A DNA stretch of 64,000 bases from Cyprinodon diabolis (lineage: Eukaryota; Chordata; Actinopteri; Cyprinodontiformes; Cyprinodontidae): positions 35,856,196 through 35,920,195 of the forward strand of contig CM060075.1 in assembly GCA_030533445.1 (NCBI GenBank). Direction: 5' to 3'. Below the pieces are notes generated by a model, which was given only the letters and a program-made list of their open reading frames with translations, made no database searches and was not told the DNA's origin. Made by a program: the position numbers and the translations under genes. Below, piece after piece: positions 21,645-32,644 of this stretch. Positions within the stretch are counted from its first letter, which is position 1; every line of letters starts with the position of its first letter.

Positions 21645-23820
21645 ATCCAGGCTATCCAGTGCCATGCAGCCTTTCTCAGTCCAGGATAGGTCAGAGGAAA
21701 TGCAAATGTCCAGGACCTTTTTGTGCTCCACAGACCTCAGTGCCTGCACATTTTTACAGTCCTTCTTGACCTCTTGTAGTCCACTATGACCTCCATTGTC
21801 TTACTGGTGTTCAGAATGAGGTTATTCCTTAAACACCACTTTGTCAGACTATGGACCACCTCTCAGATTTCACATTTGCTGGAAATCTGCAATAACCCCT
21901 GAAGAAATCTTAGTGTTTTGTTTTTCTTGTAGGGTTTGAAGTTTGGTATGCCATCATAACCCTTGTGGAATCAAATAAATGTAAAATATCCCTCCTTAGT
22001 TGTCCCAATTTATCAATGATCTACAACCTCCTGCTTCAATTCTAGTTGGCTGTCCGTACAAATGGTGGAAAGAATCAGAGAATTTCTGCCTGCTTTTTCT
22101 CTATGTTTTGACTTTTTTGTTTTTGACCAATTGCAAAAACACTGAAGTTTTTACTACAGTGGGATAGAGTGTTATGTAATTAGATCTAATCTGAAAACAA
22201 ATGCTGTTTTTAAAAGTGCAAAAGACCCCAACTATACATCAGCCAGTTCAATGGCTACCTCAGGCTGAAGAAAGGCTAAATATGGAAAGATTTCATTGTT
22301 TACATTTAATTACGATACTTTGGCAAGATCATGTTGCTAGGGCTCTATTGATATTGTCCAAGATAACATCTGGCACTTTTTATATCAGGTTGGACTGTGC
22401 CAATTGGATTGATTCGGCCTACTAGTCAATATGATGAGTGAATAGCAGAACTAAAACTATTTCCTGAAGTGGTTTGTTTTACATGTGTTCTTAGAGAAGG
22501 ACAAGGGTTTACATTAAGGTAAATATGCATGAATACAAATCTTAACAGACATAACAGACGTAAATATAATCCATGTGGTCAAAGAGGCTCTAGCTATGAT
22601 GTTGGACCAGATTTTATTTAAAATTTTAGACAATTCTAGGTATTTTTGTATGACCTCAAGACTCCAAAATTATTGTTTTTATGGCTGGCATGTAGGATAC
22701 CTCTTTTCCTAAAAAAAAAAAAAAACCTTGTTAAGTACCAAATACTGAATAATTTGTATCCATGTTTTGGTATTCAGAGGAGATAGAACATATTTTAGTT
22801 ATGGAGCTTGTTTTTTAAGATATGTACCACTTTCTTGCCTCCTACTATACGTCTGTGGTCTTGTTGAAGAGAAACTTTCATCTGACTTAAGTAAAAATGC
22901 TTCTGGGGTATAGGAAATAAACTAAAAATAAGTGCTGCCCAACAATGGATGACAAGAACTAAACACCAAAAAAGAATAAAAGAACATAAGTTATTTTTAT
23001 GTAGCTACCTTCTTTTTCCTCCTTTTGTCATCGGTATATTTAATCCAGCTCCCGTCAAACCACAAAATGCTAAAAAACAAATCACCTTAACATTTTGTTG
23101 GAAGTTTACGCATCCAAAACAAATGAGAACAGGACAGCCTTCATAACACCCATCCATCCAGTGTATTCAGCCCTCCCTGGTTACAACTTAATGTTCCAAA
23201 AAGATACTGACTCCTGTGCATTGGCCAGAACATGCATCTGTTTCATGTTCAGCCTCTCAGTGTGTGTGCGTGTCCCTGCAGCGACCCAGCACTTGGCCTC
23301 GTCGCTTTCCAGCAGCTCGTCCCTGCTTGCCGAGCTGTCTTTCGATTCCCTGTCCACACAAATGCAGAAAAGATGAAGACTTTTTTTGTTCCTAGTTGAG
23401 CTTTAACAGATTGCGTCTGCAGATGTAAGTTAATTGAGGTGGAGTAGATGAGCTCTTCTGATTTCAGAGCTGTTTAAGCACATTTCACTCATTCTGTCGT
23501 TAATTTAAGCCAATTCTTGTTTTTCAGTTCAATCCAAAAATGATTTTAAATTTCTCTGCCAAAGTGAAAAAAAAAAACTAGAGTTTTAGCAAGATATTTG
23601 AAAAACACAGAACTCCCCTCTTGCCAAATTATCAGTTTGAAGGCTGGATTTTATACATGAATTTGACAGATTTGTGTCATTTATTTTTACATAAATCTTA
23701 CTAAGTAGAAAAGCATTTATGCTAAGTTTTTTTTTATATGTGGCATCTTGTAGAATACTTATGGTTAGTATCTTCCATGAACAGCAGTCAGTTTGATCTC
23801 TAAATCAATACGAGCACGAG
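21645..23820. other. AT-rich spacer, nothing recognised
   Basis: No gene was supported. An A-run lies at about 22710-22724. Part of 22200-22950 has a weak LINE-like look on codon grounds only, which I could not confirm. Confidence 0.45.
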
Positions 23821-23822
23821 CA

Positions 23823-23862
23823 CTTGAAAACAAACACAGCTGCCCAAAGTGCTGTACAGAAA

Positions 23863-23897
<35 letters not shown>

Positions 23898-23900
23898 GGA

Positions 23901-23992
<92 letters not shown>

Positions 23993-24410
23993 AGAAAATA
24001 ATGCTTGCTGTCTTAATGGGTGTTAAAAGCCAAAAAGAAAAGATGGGTTTTGAATCGAGATTTAGACACAGTCAGAGAAGAGGCCTGTCATATGTGCTGA
24101 GGCAGGTCATTCCACAGCTTTGAAGCTGCAACAGCTTGGTCCCCTCTGAGCTTTTGCTTAGTTTTAGACTTTCTCAGGAGCAGCTGACCAGCTGACCTGG
24201 GAGAGCGAGTAGGTCTTTAAGGATGTAGAAGTTCAGAGAGGTATGGTTTTATTTGTTAAGCACTTATAATACAACCACAGCTGACCAAAGTGCAGTGCAG
24301 AAAGATAAATAAAACATGACAGATAAAATACTAAACAGGTGAAACATTGTTAAAATTAACATTAACACATTCAAACCAAAAAAATGGGATGAAAGGGATA
24401 AAACTTATGA
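23823..24410. repeat. Two partial copies of an unclassified teleost interspersed repeat
   Basis: ACAGCTGCCCAAAGTGCTGT at 23836-23855 and CACAGCTGACCAAAGTGCAG at about 24276-24295 begin two related units. The first continues, after the microsatellite, with GGCAGGTCATTCCACAGCTT (about 24100-24120) and a GCTGCAACAGCTTGGTCCCC block known from a common fish repeat in which these segments are adjacent. I cannot assign a class. Confidence 0.5.
23862..23996 (+). repeat. Compound microsatellite (ACAG)n then (GAAA)n
   Basis: About nine ACAG units (23862-23898) run directly into about 24 GAAA units (23899-23994). The plus strand is a long purine tract. The open frames that read through it (lysine/glutamate/arginine repeats) are artefacts of the repeat. 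Confidence 0.97.
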
Positions 24411-24414
24411 CATA

Positions 24415-24960
24415 CAGCAATAAAAACTTAATTGGCATGCCCAGCAAAATAATTTGTCATCCATCTGTGCCATCAGAAACATAACAAATAAAAAATGCAG
24501 CACTAGTCACTGTGACATATAAGGTTCATTGAGCAATCTAAAGAAAGGATTAATAAGGAAGAGAATGTGGACACGTCAATGGGTGGAGAAAAGAAGCATT
24601 TTTTAGGTGCAAAATTAACAGAGAAAGTTATAGTTACTGTATTTAGCTATTACTCAGCTATTCGCTTGTGGTGTCCATAACTGCGATTTCACAGTCGATG
24701 CATGTAGTTACACCACATGTACTGTTACATAAAAATGTGTACTTGACATGACAACTTTAATTCTGTTGTCTGACACAGATTGTAGCAGCTGTTACATTGT
24801 GAGAAGGTCATTCTAAATATCTGGCACCTTCAAATGTTAATCACAACTATCTTCAATCTTAGGATGCTGTGTTTGAACCTGTCCCTCATTGTGATGTAAG
24901 ATCACAGATTTGGAGCTACAACCAAAAATGTCTACAATTTTGTAACAGATGTTTATTGTC
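24415..24960. other. AT-rich spacer, nothing recognised
   Basis: No gene or element border seen. Confidence 0.5.
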
Positions 24961-24966
24961 TGTGAG

Positions 24967-25705
24967 TGTCATGAAATGGTGGAGTTGGTTGAGGACCCAA
25001 ATGCAGAAACAAGTTGGCTGAGATGAATTTAAGAGGGTTTAATAAAGTTAACAGGAGCTGAGGCAGGAATCAAAAATCCAACAGAAATTACTGGTTCACA
25101 GGAGCTGAGGCAGACATCAAAAGTCCAACAGGAATTACAGGTTCACAGGAACTAAGGCAGGCATCAAAAAACCAAAAAATCCAAAAATCACAAAATAACA
25201 AAACGAACCAGAACCAAGGAGACATCAAGGGGTAAACCAAAACTCTAGGAGCCAGGGAGAGACGAGGAAGACAGGCAAATGTTAGACGACGATCCAGCAA
25301 ACAGGAACTGAAGAGGGAGGGCCTATAAAGGGGACAGAGACAGGAAGAGGGCTGATGAGGGAATTGAACACAGGTGAGAGCTGAACAGAAAACAGAGCAA
25401 GAGAAAGAGGAAACAAGAGGGCAGCAGAGGATAACAAATGAAAAACTGGAAGACAGGAACTAATAAGAAAACAAAATAATAATCAAATAACTAGGATAAA
25501 GAAACATGGTGAACTAAATACTAGAAATCAAGGAGAGACAGAATACTCAAAAGAAAAACATAAACAGACAGTAACCTGACACTAATAAGAAAACAACAAA
25601 ATAATAATCAAATAACTAGAAAACTGAAACATGGTGAAAAGAAAACTAAACACTAGAAATCAAGGAGCAAAAGAAAAAAAACATAACAGAAACAGAAACC
25701 TAACA
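24967..25705 (-). mobile_element. Solo LTR (Gypsy-like), minus strand, with internal duplications
   Basis: The sequence begins TGTCATGAAATGG and ends with CCTAACA, so on the minus strand it has TG...CA ends. Flanking pentamers are GTGAG (24962-24966) and GCGAG (25706-25710), a target duplication with one mismatch. It contains about 2.6 tandem copies of a 47-bp unit (25053-25099, 25100-25146, 25147-25176) and a tandem duplication of roughly 123 bp at its other end (about 25459-25581 and 25582-25705). A TTTATTAAA-like signal on the minus strand lies near 25036-25047. No coding region accompanies it. Confidence 0.75.
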
Positions 25706-25710
25706 GCGAG

Positions 25711-26190
25711 AGCTCAACATTGTGCAATAAGCTTAAACTACTAGAGACTGACAATGAAACTAACACCAGCTCATGTCAAGCTACTGTAATGGTAAACATT
25801 GACTAATGGAAACCACACAGAGCCAAAAGTAATTCATAGTGAAACTCTTTAGGGCTAACAAGGATTCTATCCTTGTCTTCTAACAAGTCTTCCAACATAG
25901 AACTAAGTAAAGCTAATTAACATACAAGCTCAGTTCAATTGAGGCCAACTTAGTTGAGCTCTTTATATTGTATTTTCTGTTCTTATACTGTTGATTTGTC
26001 AAAGTTGCTGTAAATACAGAAGCTGTTGTTCAGTCATGAATGATTCTCAAACACTGTCATTTTTAAGGATACATTTTTGGAAACTCCAGCTGTTTAATCA
26101 TCATTTGAATGTTTTTTTTCTCTGAGACAAGTTGGCATTTCCAAGCTAAGCAGTAATTCTGTTAACCATGACATCATGTTAGGTGCAGTC
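25711..26190. other. AT-rich spacer, nothing recognised
   Basis: No feature supported. Confidence 0.5.
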
Positions 26191-26194
26191 GGGG

Positions 26195-26480
26195 CTGTTT
26201 TTAGCTCTGTTGCCTTGTAGTCGGAAGGTCCTGGGCTAGATCCCCAGCCTATAGGGTTTTACTGTATGGAATTTGCATGTTCCCCCTGTACATGCATGGG
26301 TTCTCTCCAGGTACTCCAGCTCTATTTCAGAGTCTAAAAACATAACTGCTAAGTGAAGTGGAGACTCTAAAGTGCCATAAAGTGTGAGTGTATGTTCTTG
26401 GTTGTTTGTCTCTCTGTTGACCTGCAATAAACTGGTGTCCTGTCAAGGGTGTACGCAACAAGTGGTGGCAAATGGAAGGG
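26195..26480 (+). mobile_element. tRNA-derived SINE (GATG-tail family), 3' end lost
   Basis: The head GGTCCTGGGCTAGATCCCC (26227-26245) corresponds to a decayed B box. The body then follows the family order: ATGGAATTTGCATGTTCCCC, ATGCATGGGTTCTCTCC, GTACTCCAGC, GTGACTCT-like block, TGTTTGTCTCTCTGTTGACC, GTCCTGTCAAGGGTGTACGC. It is the same family as the minus-strand copy at 55619-55990, but the GATG tail is missing. Confidence 0.8.
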
Positions 26481-26844
26481 TTAATTGAATGATTTAATTG
26501 TCTGCAATCCAACTGCATTGATCTGTTCTCGGTAAATTACGAAAACAACATGAAGTAGTCTATGGTAGTTTTAAAAGGTAATTAATTGATTGTATCAATA
26601 TTAGGAAATAATGCATTGAATCACAATGTTTTCTTCTTTTTATATGCGTTTTATGTGAACATTTTTAATGATAAAGACATTAAATGTGACTCTATTAAGT
26701 CCGTCTGTCTGTGACATTATGAAAATGGGCAAGTGGCAAAGACCTCAAAACAGCTTGTCGGATGGAGAAGTCACATAGCGAGAGTTTGCCAACAATTATT
26801 AACATGCTGGTCATAGTCATTCCATAAAAATTAAAAAAAATATC

Positions 26845-27245
26845 CACTGGACTTGGTTTCCAAGATTTGAAAACGTTTCACCACCTCTCCAGGAAGCTTT
26901 CTCAATTCAAATGTCTGGATCCGCATTGAGTTTGAGTCTTATATAGACAAAGCCTTGTATTGCTTGGAAACATGCAAATGGTAACCGATGAATGGGTCGT
27001 TTGGTTCCATCATCTTGGGGGATTGTCTCCTGTAATACCTGAAACCTGTCTATGATTGTTAAAAGTCGGTCGTTAAGGAGGTATTGTTCACCGGCTGGAG
27101 CCGGTGGAACAATTATTAACAGCCCACTGTAGCCAATGGCACCGTTACTGCTGCAGCAGTATCAAGCTAACGTAAACCCATCATAGTGGCGAGGCTTCTG
27201 CAGAACTGAATGCTAGTTCTGCAGAAGCTTCGCCAGCTGGCTCAG
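26845..27245 (-). repeat. Hairpin-rich interspersed repeat, possibly Penelope-like 3' region
   Basis: The stretch includes, on the minus strand, GAGAGGTGGTGAAACGTTTT (near 26870-26890), a motif I associate with repeated fish elements, and two strong inverted repeats (27083-27113 and 27187-27235). Assignment to the Penelope-like class is only a guess from the family resemblance; no coding sequence is present. Confidence 0.35.
27187..27235. repeat. Near-perfect 21-bp inverted repeat with 7-nt loop
   Basis: Arm 27187-27207 pairs with 27215-27235 with a single mismatch; the loop is GAATGCT. The core of each arm is CTTCTGCAGAACT or its complement. A second inverted repeat, 27083-27096 against 27099-27113 with one bulged base, lies 75 bp upstream. 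Confidence 0.9.
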
Positions 27246-27249
27246 TAAG

Positions 27250-29155
27250 AGACTGCAAAGACTTATCTGGGGAGAAAAACAACTCAACCAGTTTATATCC
27301 AAAGAACTGTACAAGGTTGCGTCGATCAGCTGATCTTTTGGAAGAAAAAAAAAATCTATAGTAATTTTCTAGTAGTTGGTTACTAATGTCAGCTGCTTCT
27401 TTCTTACAATGGCAGTAACATTAGATTCAACCACTGCTCAATTAACTTGATGCCATGTCAGGTGCAAATATGATTTTACATTAATGTTGTATTTGTAATC
27501 TACTTTTGATTCAACCTGAAGAGGTGTTACACTTTATTTATATGTACAAGTTGCAATATTATCAGGTTAAACAAATAGAGGTGTAAATAGCAGATAAACC
27601 TACTGTTAAAATAGTTGTTGCATCTAGTATACTTTAATTTATAAAAATGCTAAATTATTGAAAAAAAACAAAAAACAAAGGTTAACCTATTAATTCAATC
27701 TGGAATGTGATGTATAAAATCACCCAAAGTGAGAAAAGTCAACAAACTAAGCAAAAAAAAAAAAAAAAATATATATAGGTTTCCTCTAATGCACATTTCA
27801 TGTGATGATTCACCAGATAGCAACGATTCTTCATGAACCATTTCTTACACAATTGAAATATTTTTCATTTCACCTTTTTTAAATAATGGAATTATAAACT
27901 AAAACAGAGTTTTGTTTTTTGCTTTCTTTTACAAGAAAAAGTAACTGAGAGAAACATAGACTAATACAAGGTTAAAAAAAAAATCTAACATTGGTGTCAA
28001 AGAAAAACTCTGAGCATGGAGTTCCTGTCATCACCTTATGAGAGGTTTGGACTCCTAACATGCACCACCACTCCCACTGTGTATGGAGAAGTGCTTAGTA
28101 AGGGCTAAATTCTCCTTAACTCAAAAATGATTGAAGGGTGCAGAGAGACACCGAAGGGAAAGAAAAAGAAAAAAGGGTGAAACAGTTTAGACAGACATCA
28201 GTTACTCGTAGGGAATAGAAAATGGACAAATGAGCACATTCACAATCATATTTTTATGATGCTTTAGGCTTTTGTTTCTACGAAGTCATTTTTATATAAT
28301 TATATCTGGATCAACAGCTAAATGAAAAACAGAAACCCAGTCGAAGAAATAAAAAAATGTATCCATGTTTGTTCACACACACAATGGCCAATACTTTTAT
28401 GAGTGTTTACATTTGCAGTCAAAATAGACCCATGTACAAGCATGCAAATAGAGCAAAAAAGCTGACCATGGAGTGATCCCCAAGGTGCAACCATAGAAAT
28501 GTGATAAGGTATAAACCTTAATGTGTGAGTTTAAGAAATAGGGTCTTGATACCTGGTTTTATGCCAAAACCAAAATGTTTTTTTGATTTTTTTTCTTTTA
28601 ATATAATGTGTAGGAGGACAAACAAACATTATTTATGTTTGCTGTAAAAATTTGTATAATGAATAAATTTAGATAATAAATTTAATCATTTCTATCAACA
28701 TAAATTTGTTTCATGGCCTTCGAAACATGTTTCAGCACTGCACAGTATCAGGCAGGTGGCTTTTGTAAAGAAAGCGGTGGGTGCTCTTGCAATTGAATTA
28801 TACTGGTTTATTTTCGTTTTCATAGCCTACTACCCTTATCAAAAGGCTGTTGTTGCAGGCTGCGTTTTATTACACTGTTGCCTAGATAATGGGGGGAAAA
28901 TAGTATTTTGCTGTTACTGTGGTTTGAAGAGGACTGCTTTTAATCTCCACAAAGAGGTCTGAAATTCCTTTTTTTCCCCCAAATCCTCTAAAAACAGACA
29001 GAACTGTTTTTTTGTTTTTGTTTTTTTGGTTCAATGTGGCTCTTTCAACATTTTGGGTTGCCTAGCCCTGCTCCATACAAACTCCTCTATAAGGTATGCA
29101 CCTAGTGTAATTGCACTTAAAGGTTTGAATGCACAGGTTGCAAAAGGGGCAAAAG
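27250..29155. other. AT-rich spacer, nothing recognised
   Basis: No gene, RNA or element supported. The plus-strand frame 28756-28962 is hydrophobic in part but has no recognisable homology. Confidence 0.45.
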
Positions 29156-29157
29156 TA

Positions 29158-29649
29158 CATAGTTACTACTGTACAGTATGCCTTTTAAGAAGGTGGTAGT
29201 ACGATTTTACATGTCTAATATAGTTCCTTATAAATTAAAAGTTAATTGCACCAGATATTTGGCTGTTAACATTTGTTTTGTTTTGATTTGTTGGATACAG
29301 GGCAAAATTTGATTCTATTCACATATGTACCATACATTACAAAGTAATTTATTTATCACAATTGAGCCATATTTTTGTTATTTGATTTTAAAAAGTTGTT
29401 ACGGCAATGAATTGTGCGGTATGCAGTTCACCAAAGCCTGCTTTGGAGCGCAGTTCACCAAAGTATGGACCAAGGGTGCATAGAGGGCGGGGCGGCAGTT
29501 TTCTAATGAATCAGGACACCCTCATTTCATTGCTGCAATGCCTTTTTTTGAATCAGCTAACAGAAATATGGTGATGTTCCCCAAACCAGCTCCAGTGTCT
29601 ACTGTACAATATGCCTTCTTAAAAGGCATACTGTACAGTAGTAACTATG
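29158..29649. mobile_element. Candidate MITE bounded by perfect 36-bp inverted repeats
   Basis: 29158-29193 and 29614-29649 are exact reverse complements over 36 bp, beginning CATAGTTACTACTGTACAGT on the left. A third, slightly diverged copy of the central part (29599-29617) sits head-to-head with the right arm and forms a 19-bp hairpin with 29623-29641. The interior holds a 14-bp direct repeat, GCAGTTCACCAAAG, at about 29423 and 29450. There is no transposase, and I found no clear target duplication, so it may be a non-autonomous transposon or another kind of inverted duplication. Confidence 0.6.
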
Positions 29650-29654
29650 CACTA

Positions 29655-31980
29655 TTGGGAGTGCACACTGAGGAGGAAAATTTGCCATTTGACTCAGTTG
29701 TGTTGGACAAGCAACACATCTAAAAGTTCTGGGATACCCTATCTTAAGCGCTAAAGTTAAGACCCCTCAGCTAAAATCTTTTTTGGCATTATTGGTCTAA
29801 AAGTCCCACTCTCTTAAAGATTCCATTCACTGTTTTAGCACATCTAATTTCAGTTAATGGCTGATGAAAGGGCTTTTACTAAAGTGCAGTAATCTAAATT
29901 AAGTGTGTTAAATTAGGGGGAACTCCAAAAACATGCATGGCAGTGTGCCATTACAAGCAGGGTTAAAACAAAATCCCTGGTCTACAATACCCAAATTAGT
30001 TTTATAACTTACAGATTCATTATTGCAAAAATCATATTTGTATTAGTTGTACTAGGAGTTCCTGGGCAAGGAAAAGCTATTTAGTTCATCTCTTGGACGC
30101 CGGGGGATGTCGATACAAAATTTTGTGGGAATATGTCTAATAGTAGGGGCTAAACGAACAAACCCACATTTGATAGCATAACTGAAAACATAGCTCATTT
30201 ATAAAACTTATAGGCTCCCTGAATGATGGTATTTCTTCCTTGGAGCTTCTCTGTTTCTAATAAATATTGGACTGAGATAGCTGTCTGTGGCAGGGTTTTT
30301 GCAAAAAAAAAAAAGAAAATGTAAATGCAAGGATACTATGAGTAATGATAATTTAAATTGAACAAAACAAAAGAGGGAAGGATGCAAAGCATGATGGTTA
30401 TTTGAGGAATGTTTGAAAGTCTGAAAAAAAATATCCAAACTGCTTCAGTTACGGGAATCCAACTGACAATCTCTCTTGGATAAGCTGACCAGCTAATTTG
30501 AGAATCCCAACCACACCACTAAGAAAAAGAGTGTGTGTGGGATTGAAAGTGTTTGGCAGCAATGGAAATAACATATTTTTCTTCTCATCTTCTTTTGGAT
30601 GTTATGATGGATTTTTCTTTATGTTTGTAGAGAGAAAGAAAAGTATTCCTTGGATGTTCTCCCATCTAAAAATAAGTGAACCGGTCAAAGATATCAAAGC
30701 ACTTTCCAAATATGGTGGGTGGTGTCCTGTAGTTTCAGCATGTATGAAGGTAAACCAGGAAGCCAAATTACACCAGCGCTTACTGGAACTGGGGCCACCT
30801 AAAAAGCCGGTCAACCATTCAGTCAAAGCCTGTATTTACCCTGTAAAAAAACAAGAAAAAACACATTGAAGAGACATAAAATTCCATTATCATAGGATAT
30901 GCTCATTTTATCATTGCATCAAAATGTGATTGCTTTTACACCACACAGTGTGTTAGACAGAAGGGAAAAATCATGGAGAAAAATCAGGACAGAAAGGGAG
31001 ACTTATAAGAAAAAAATCTTTTTGTCTCTTTTGAACAAGATTTTCAGTTCAGTTTATGATTGCATTGCCAATTCGCAACGAATATTCTCAAAAAAAAGCA
31101 TGTTTCATCTAATGCGCCATTACAGCATGTTATTATGAGTCAACTATACAGTTTCCTTCATTTTTACTCTATTTGTTTGGAACTACTGTCACCCGCCTGA
31201 AAAACACAGAATATCAGTTATCCTCCTGATCCTCGAAGGGAGGTAGTACCAGAGCAAGGCAAAGTAAGCATGGATGTTGTAGACGATTGGCAGTCAGACA
31301 AAAAGAGTGGACATTAACCTCTTTCAAATTAGCCAGATCTTGCTGATGTGTATAAAATTATGGCTCATAACTAATATTCTCACTATCTATGTCAAATGGG
31401 AAATTTTGTCGAGATCCATTCTAGTTGGAGACAACTTTGTTTCTGGATTTGATATGGATGTACAGATTTTCCTCTTATCATTTAGTTTTTTTAGTAAAAA
31501 AAATAAATAATTATCCTTCAGTCATGACAAACTTGACACAAGCAATCTTAGACTCTCTCTTCCCCCCAAAAAACATAATTTTATTTGAGGTACTTGAATC
31601 AGTGATTTCCATGTTTTTAGAATTAAAGTTACCCATTACCTCCTTAACAGGGTTAAGGAACAAAGTGGAGGTAGAGGAGTAAATCTGGTTAAAGGTTTGA
31701 GTAGCACCATCCTTAAAGATGTGTTTTCTTATGATACCTCATAGACTAATTGAGTCATTTAAAACTTTGTTTTCAGAAAAATAAACAAACAGAAAAGTAT
31801 TTTAACAAGGAAAAGCAGCTTTTAGGTCTTATTAGTCACTAATCTGGATTCAACTCAAAGACAGCTGTAAAAGCACTGAAACCCAAAATGGTCAGTAGCA
31901 TTTAGGGCCATGACTGGAGCTCTGGAGAGAACACGTGAGGTTTAATATTCCAAAGAACGCTTCTTTGAGAGTGGGATGAG
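29655..31980. other. AT-rich spacer, nothing recognised
   Basis: The plus-strand open frame 30498-30869 (123 codons) was examined; it has a low-complexity hydrophobic start and no recognisable motif. No element borders were found. Confidence 0.45.
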
Positions 31981-32039
31981 TTTCACCAAGGGGATCTTAA
32001 CCTGGGTCTCAGAGATAATGGTTTTTGGCATAATCCAGG

Positions 32040-32630
32040 AGCCAGAGTGGAAGGGCGGACAGGGGCCATTTCCCAAACCGGCCCCTTAACACTTCCCTAC
32101 AAATGATCCGTCATATTAAAGGGGGATTTTTTTTTTTTTTACATTGGACCCTTGATTTTACGTTATTACACCATGCTCTACTCACCCATATAAGTTTTGT
32201 GTCATTTGGAGCCGTTCTGAAGATATTCCGTTAGGTTATATCTAAGTAACGTCTTCCTGTGGGCAAAATACTTTAAGCACAAAATAAACCGTTTATAATT
32301 TACTCTTTATGGTACGCCAGCCTTAATAACGTAGGCAAATCACTGACCTGCAGACATCCGTGATTATATTTTTCATATTTATATGTTTTAAAAACAAAGA
32401 GGCGCGTGTATGACGTCATCTGTGCATGTGCACTGGAGTCGTAACTAAAGCCCGGGCCACAGACGGCTATGCTCTATCCCTTCTATTCTGTTTGTTAATA
32501 TAATGTGGAATGAGGAAGTGAGGGGTTAGATCGACCGCCCAGATTGTTTACAACAGAGATAAAACTGTCATTTTGTGGGTGAGTTTCAGTGAGCAAGACA
32601 TTGACCTAGAACAGCATCCATCCCTCTTCA
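32040..32630. other. CpG-bearing patch with a CRE-type palindrome, unclassified
   Basis: Compared with its AT-rich neighbours this stretch has many CpG dinucleotides, a full TGACGTCA palindrome at about 32411-32418, GGCGCG just before it, CCCGGGCC near 32450, and a TTCACAGGTAAATCC segment at about 32629-32642 resembling a splice donor. It could be an old transposon 5' region or a host promoter with a non-coding first exon. No coding sequence was found. Confidence 0.35.
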
Positions 32631-32644
32631 CAGGTAAATCCCAT

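Noticed and set aside
23793..24123. Two open frames rich in Lys/Glu/Arg repeats
   Set aside because: They are translations of the (ACAG)n/(GAAA)n microsatellite.
26860..26900. Hammerhead ribozyme on the minus strand
   Set aside because: A GAAAC segment is present, but the canonical CTGATGA core and matching stems could not be placed; it would need a covariance-model search.
30498..30869. 123-codon open frame
   Set aside because: Low-complexity hydrophobic start, no recognisable motif, no splice or promoter context.
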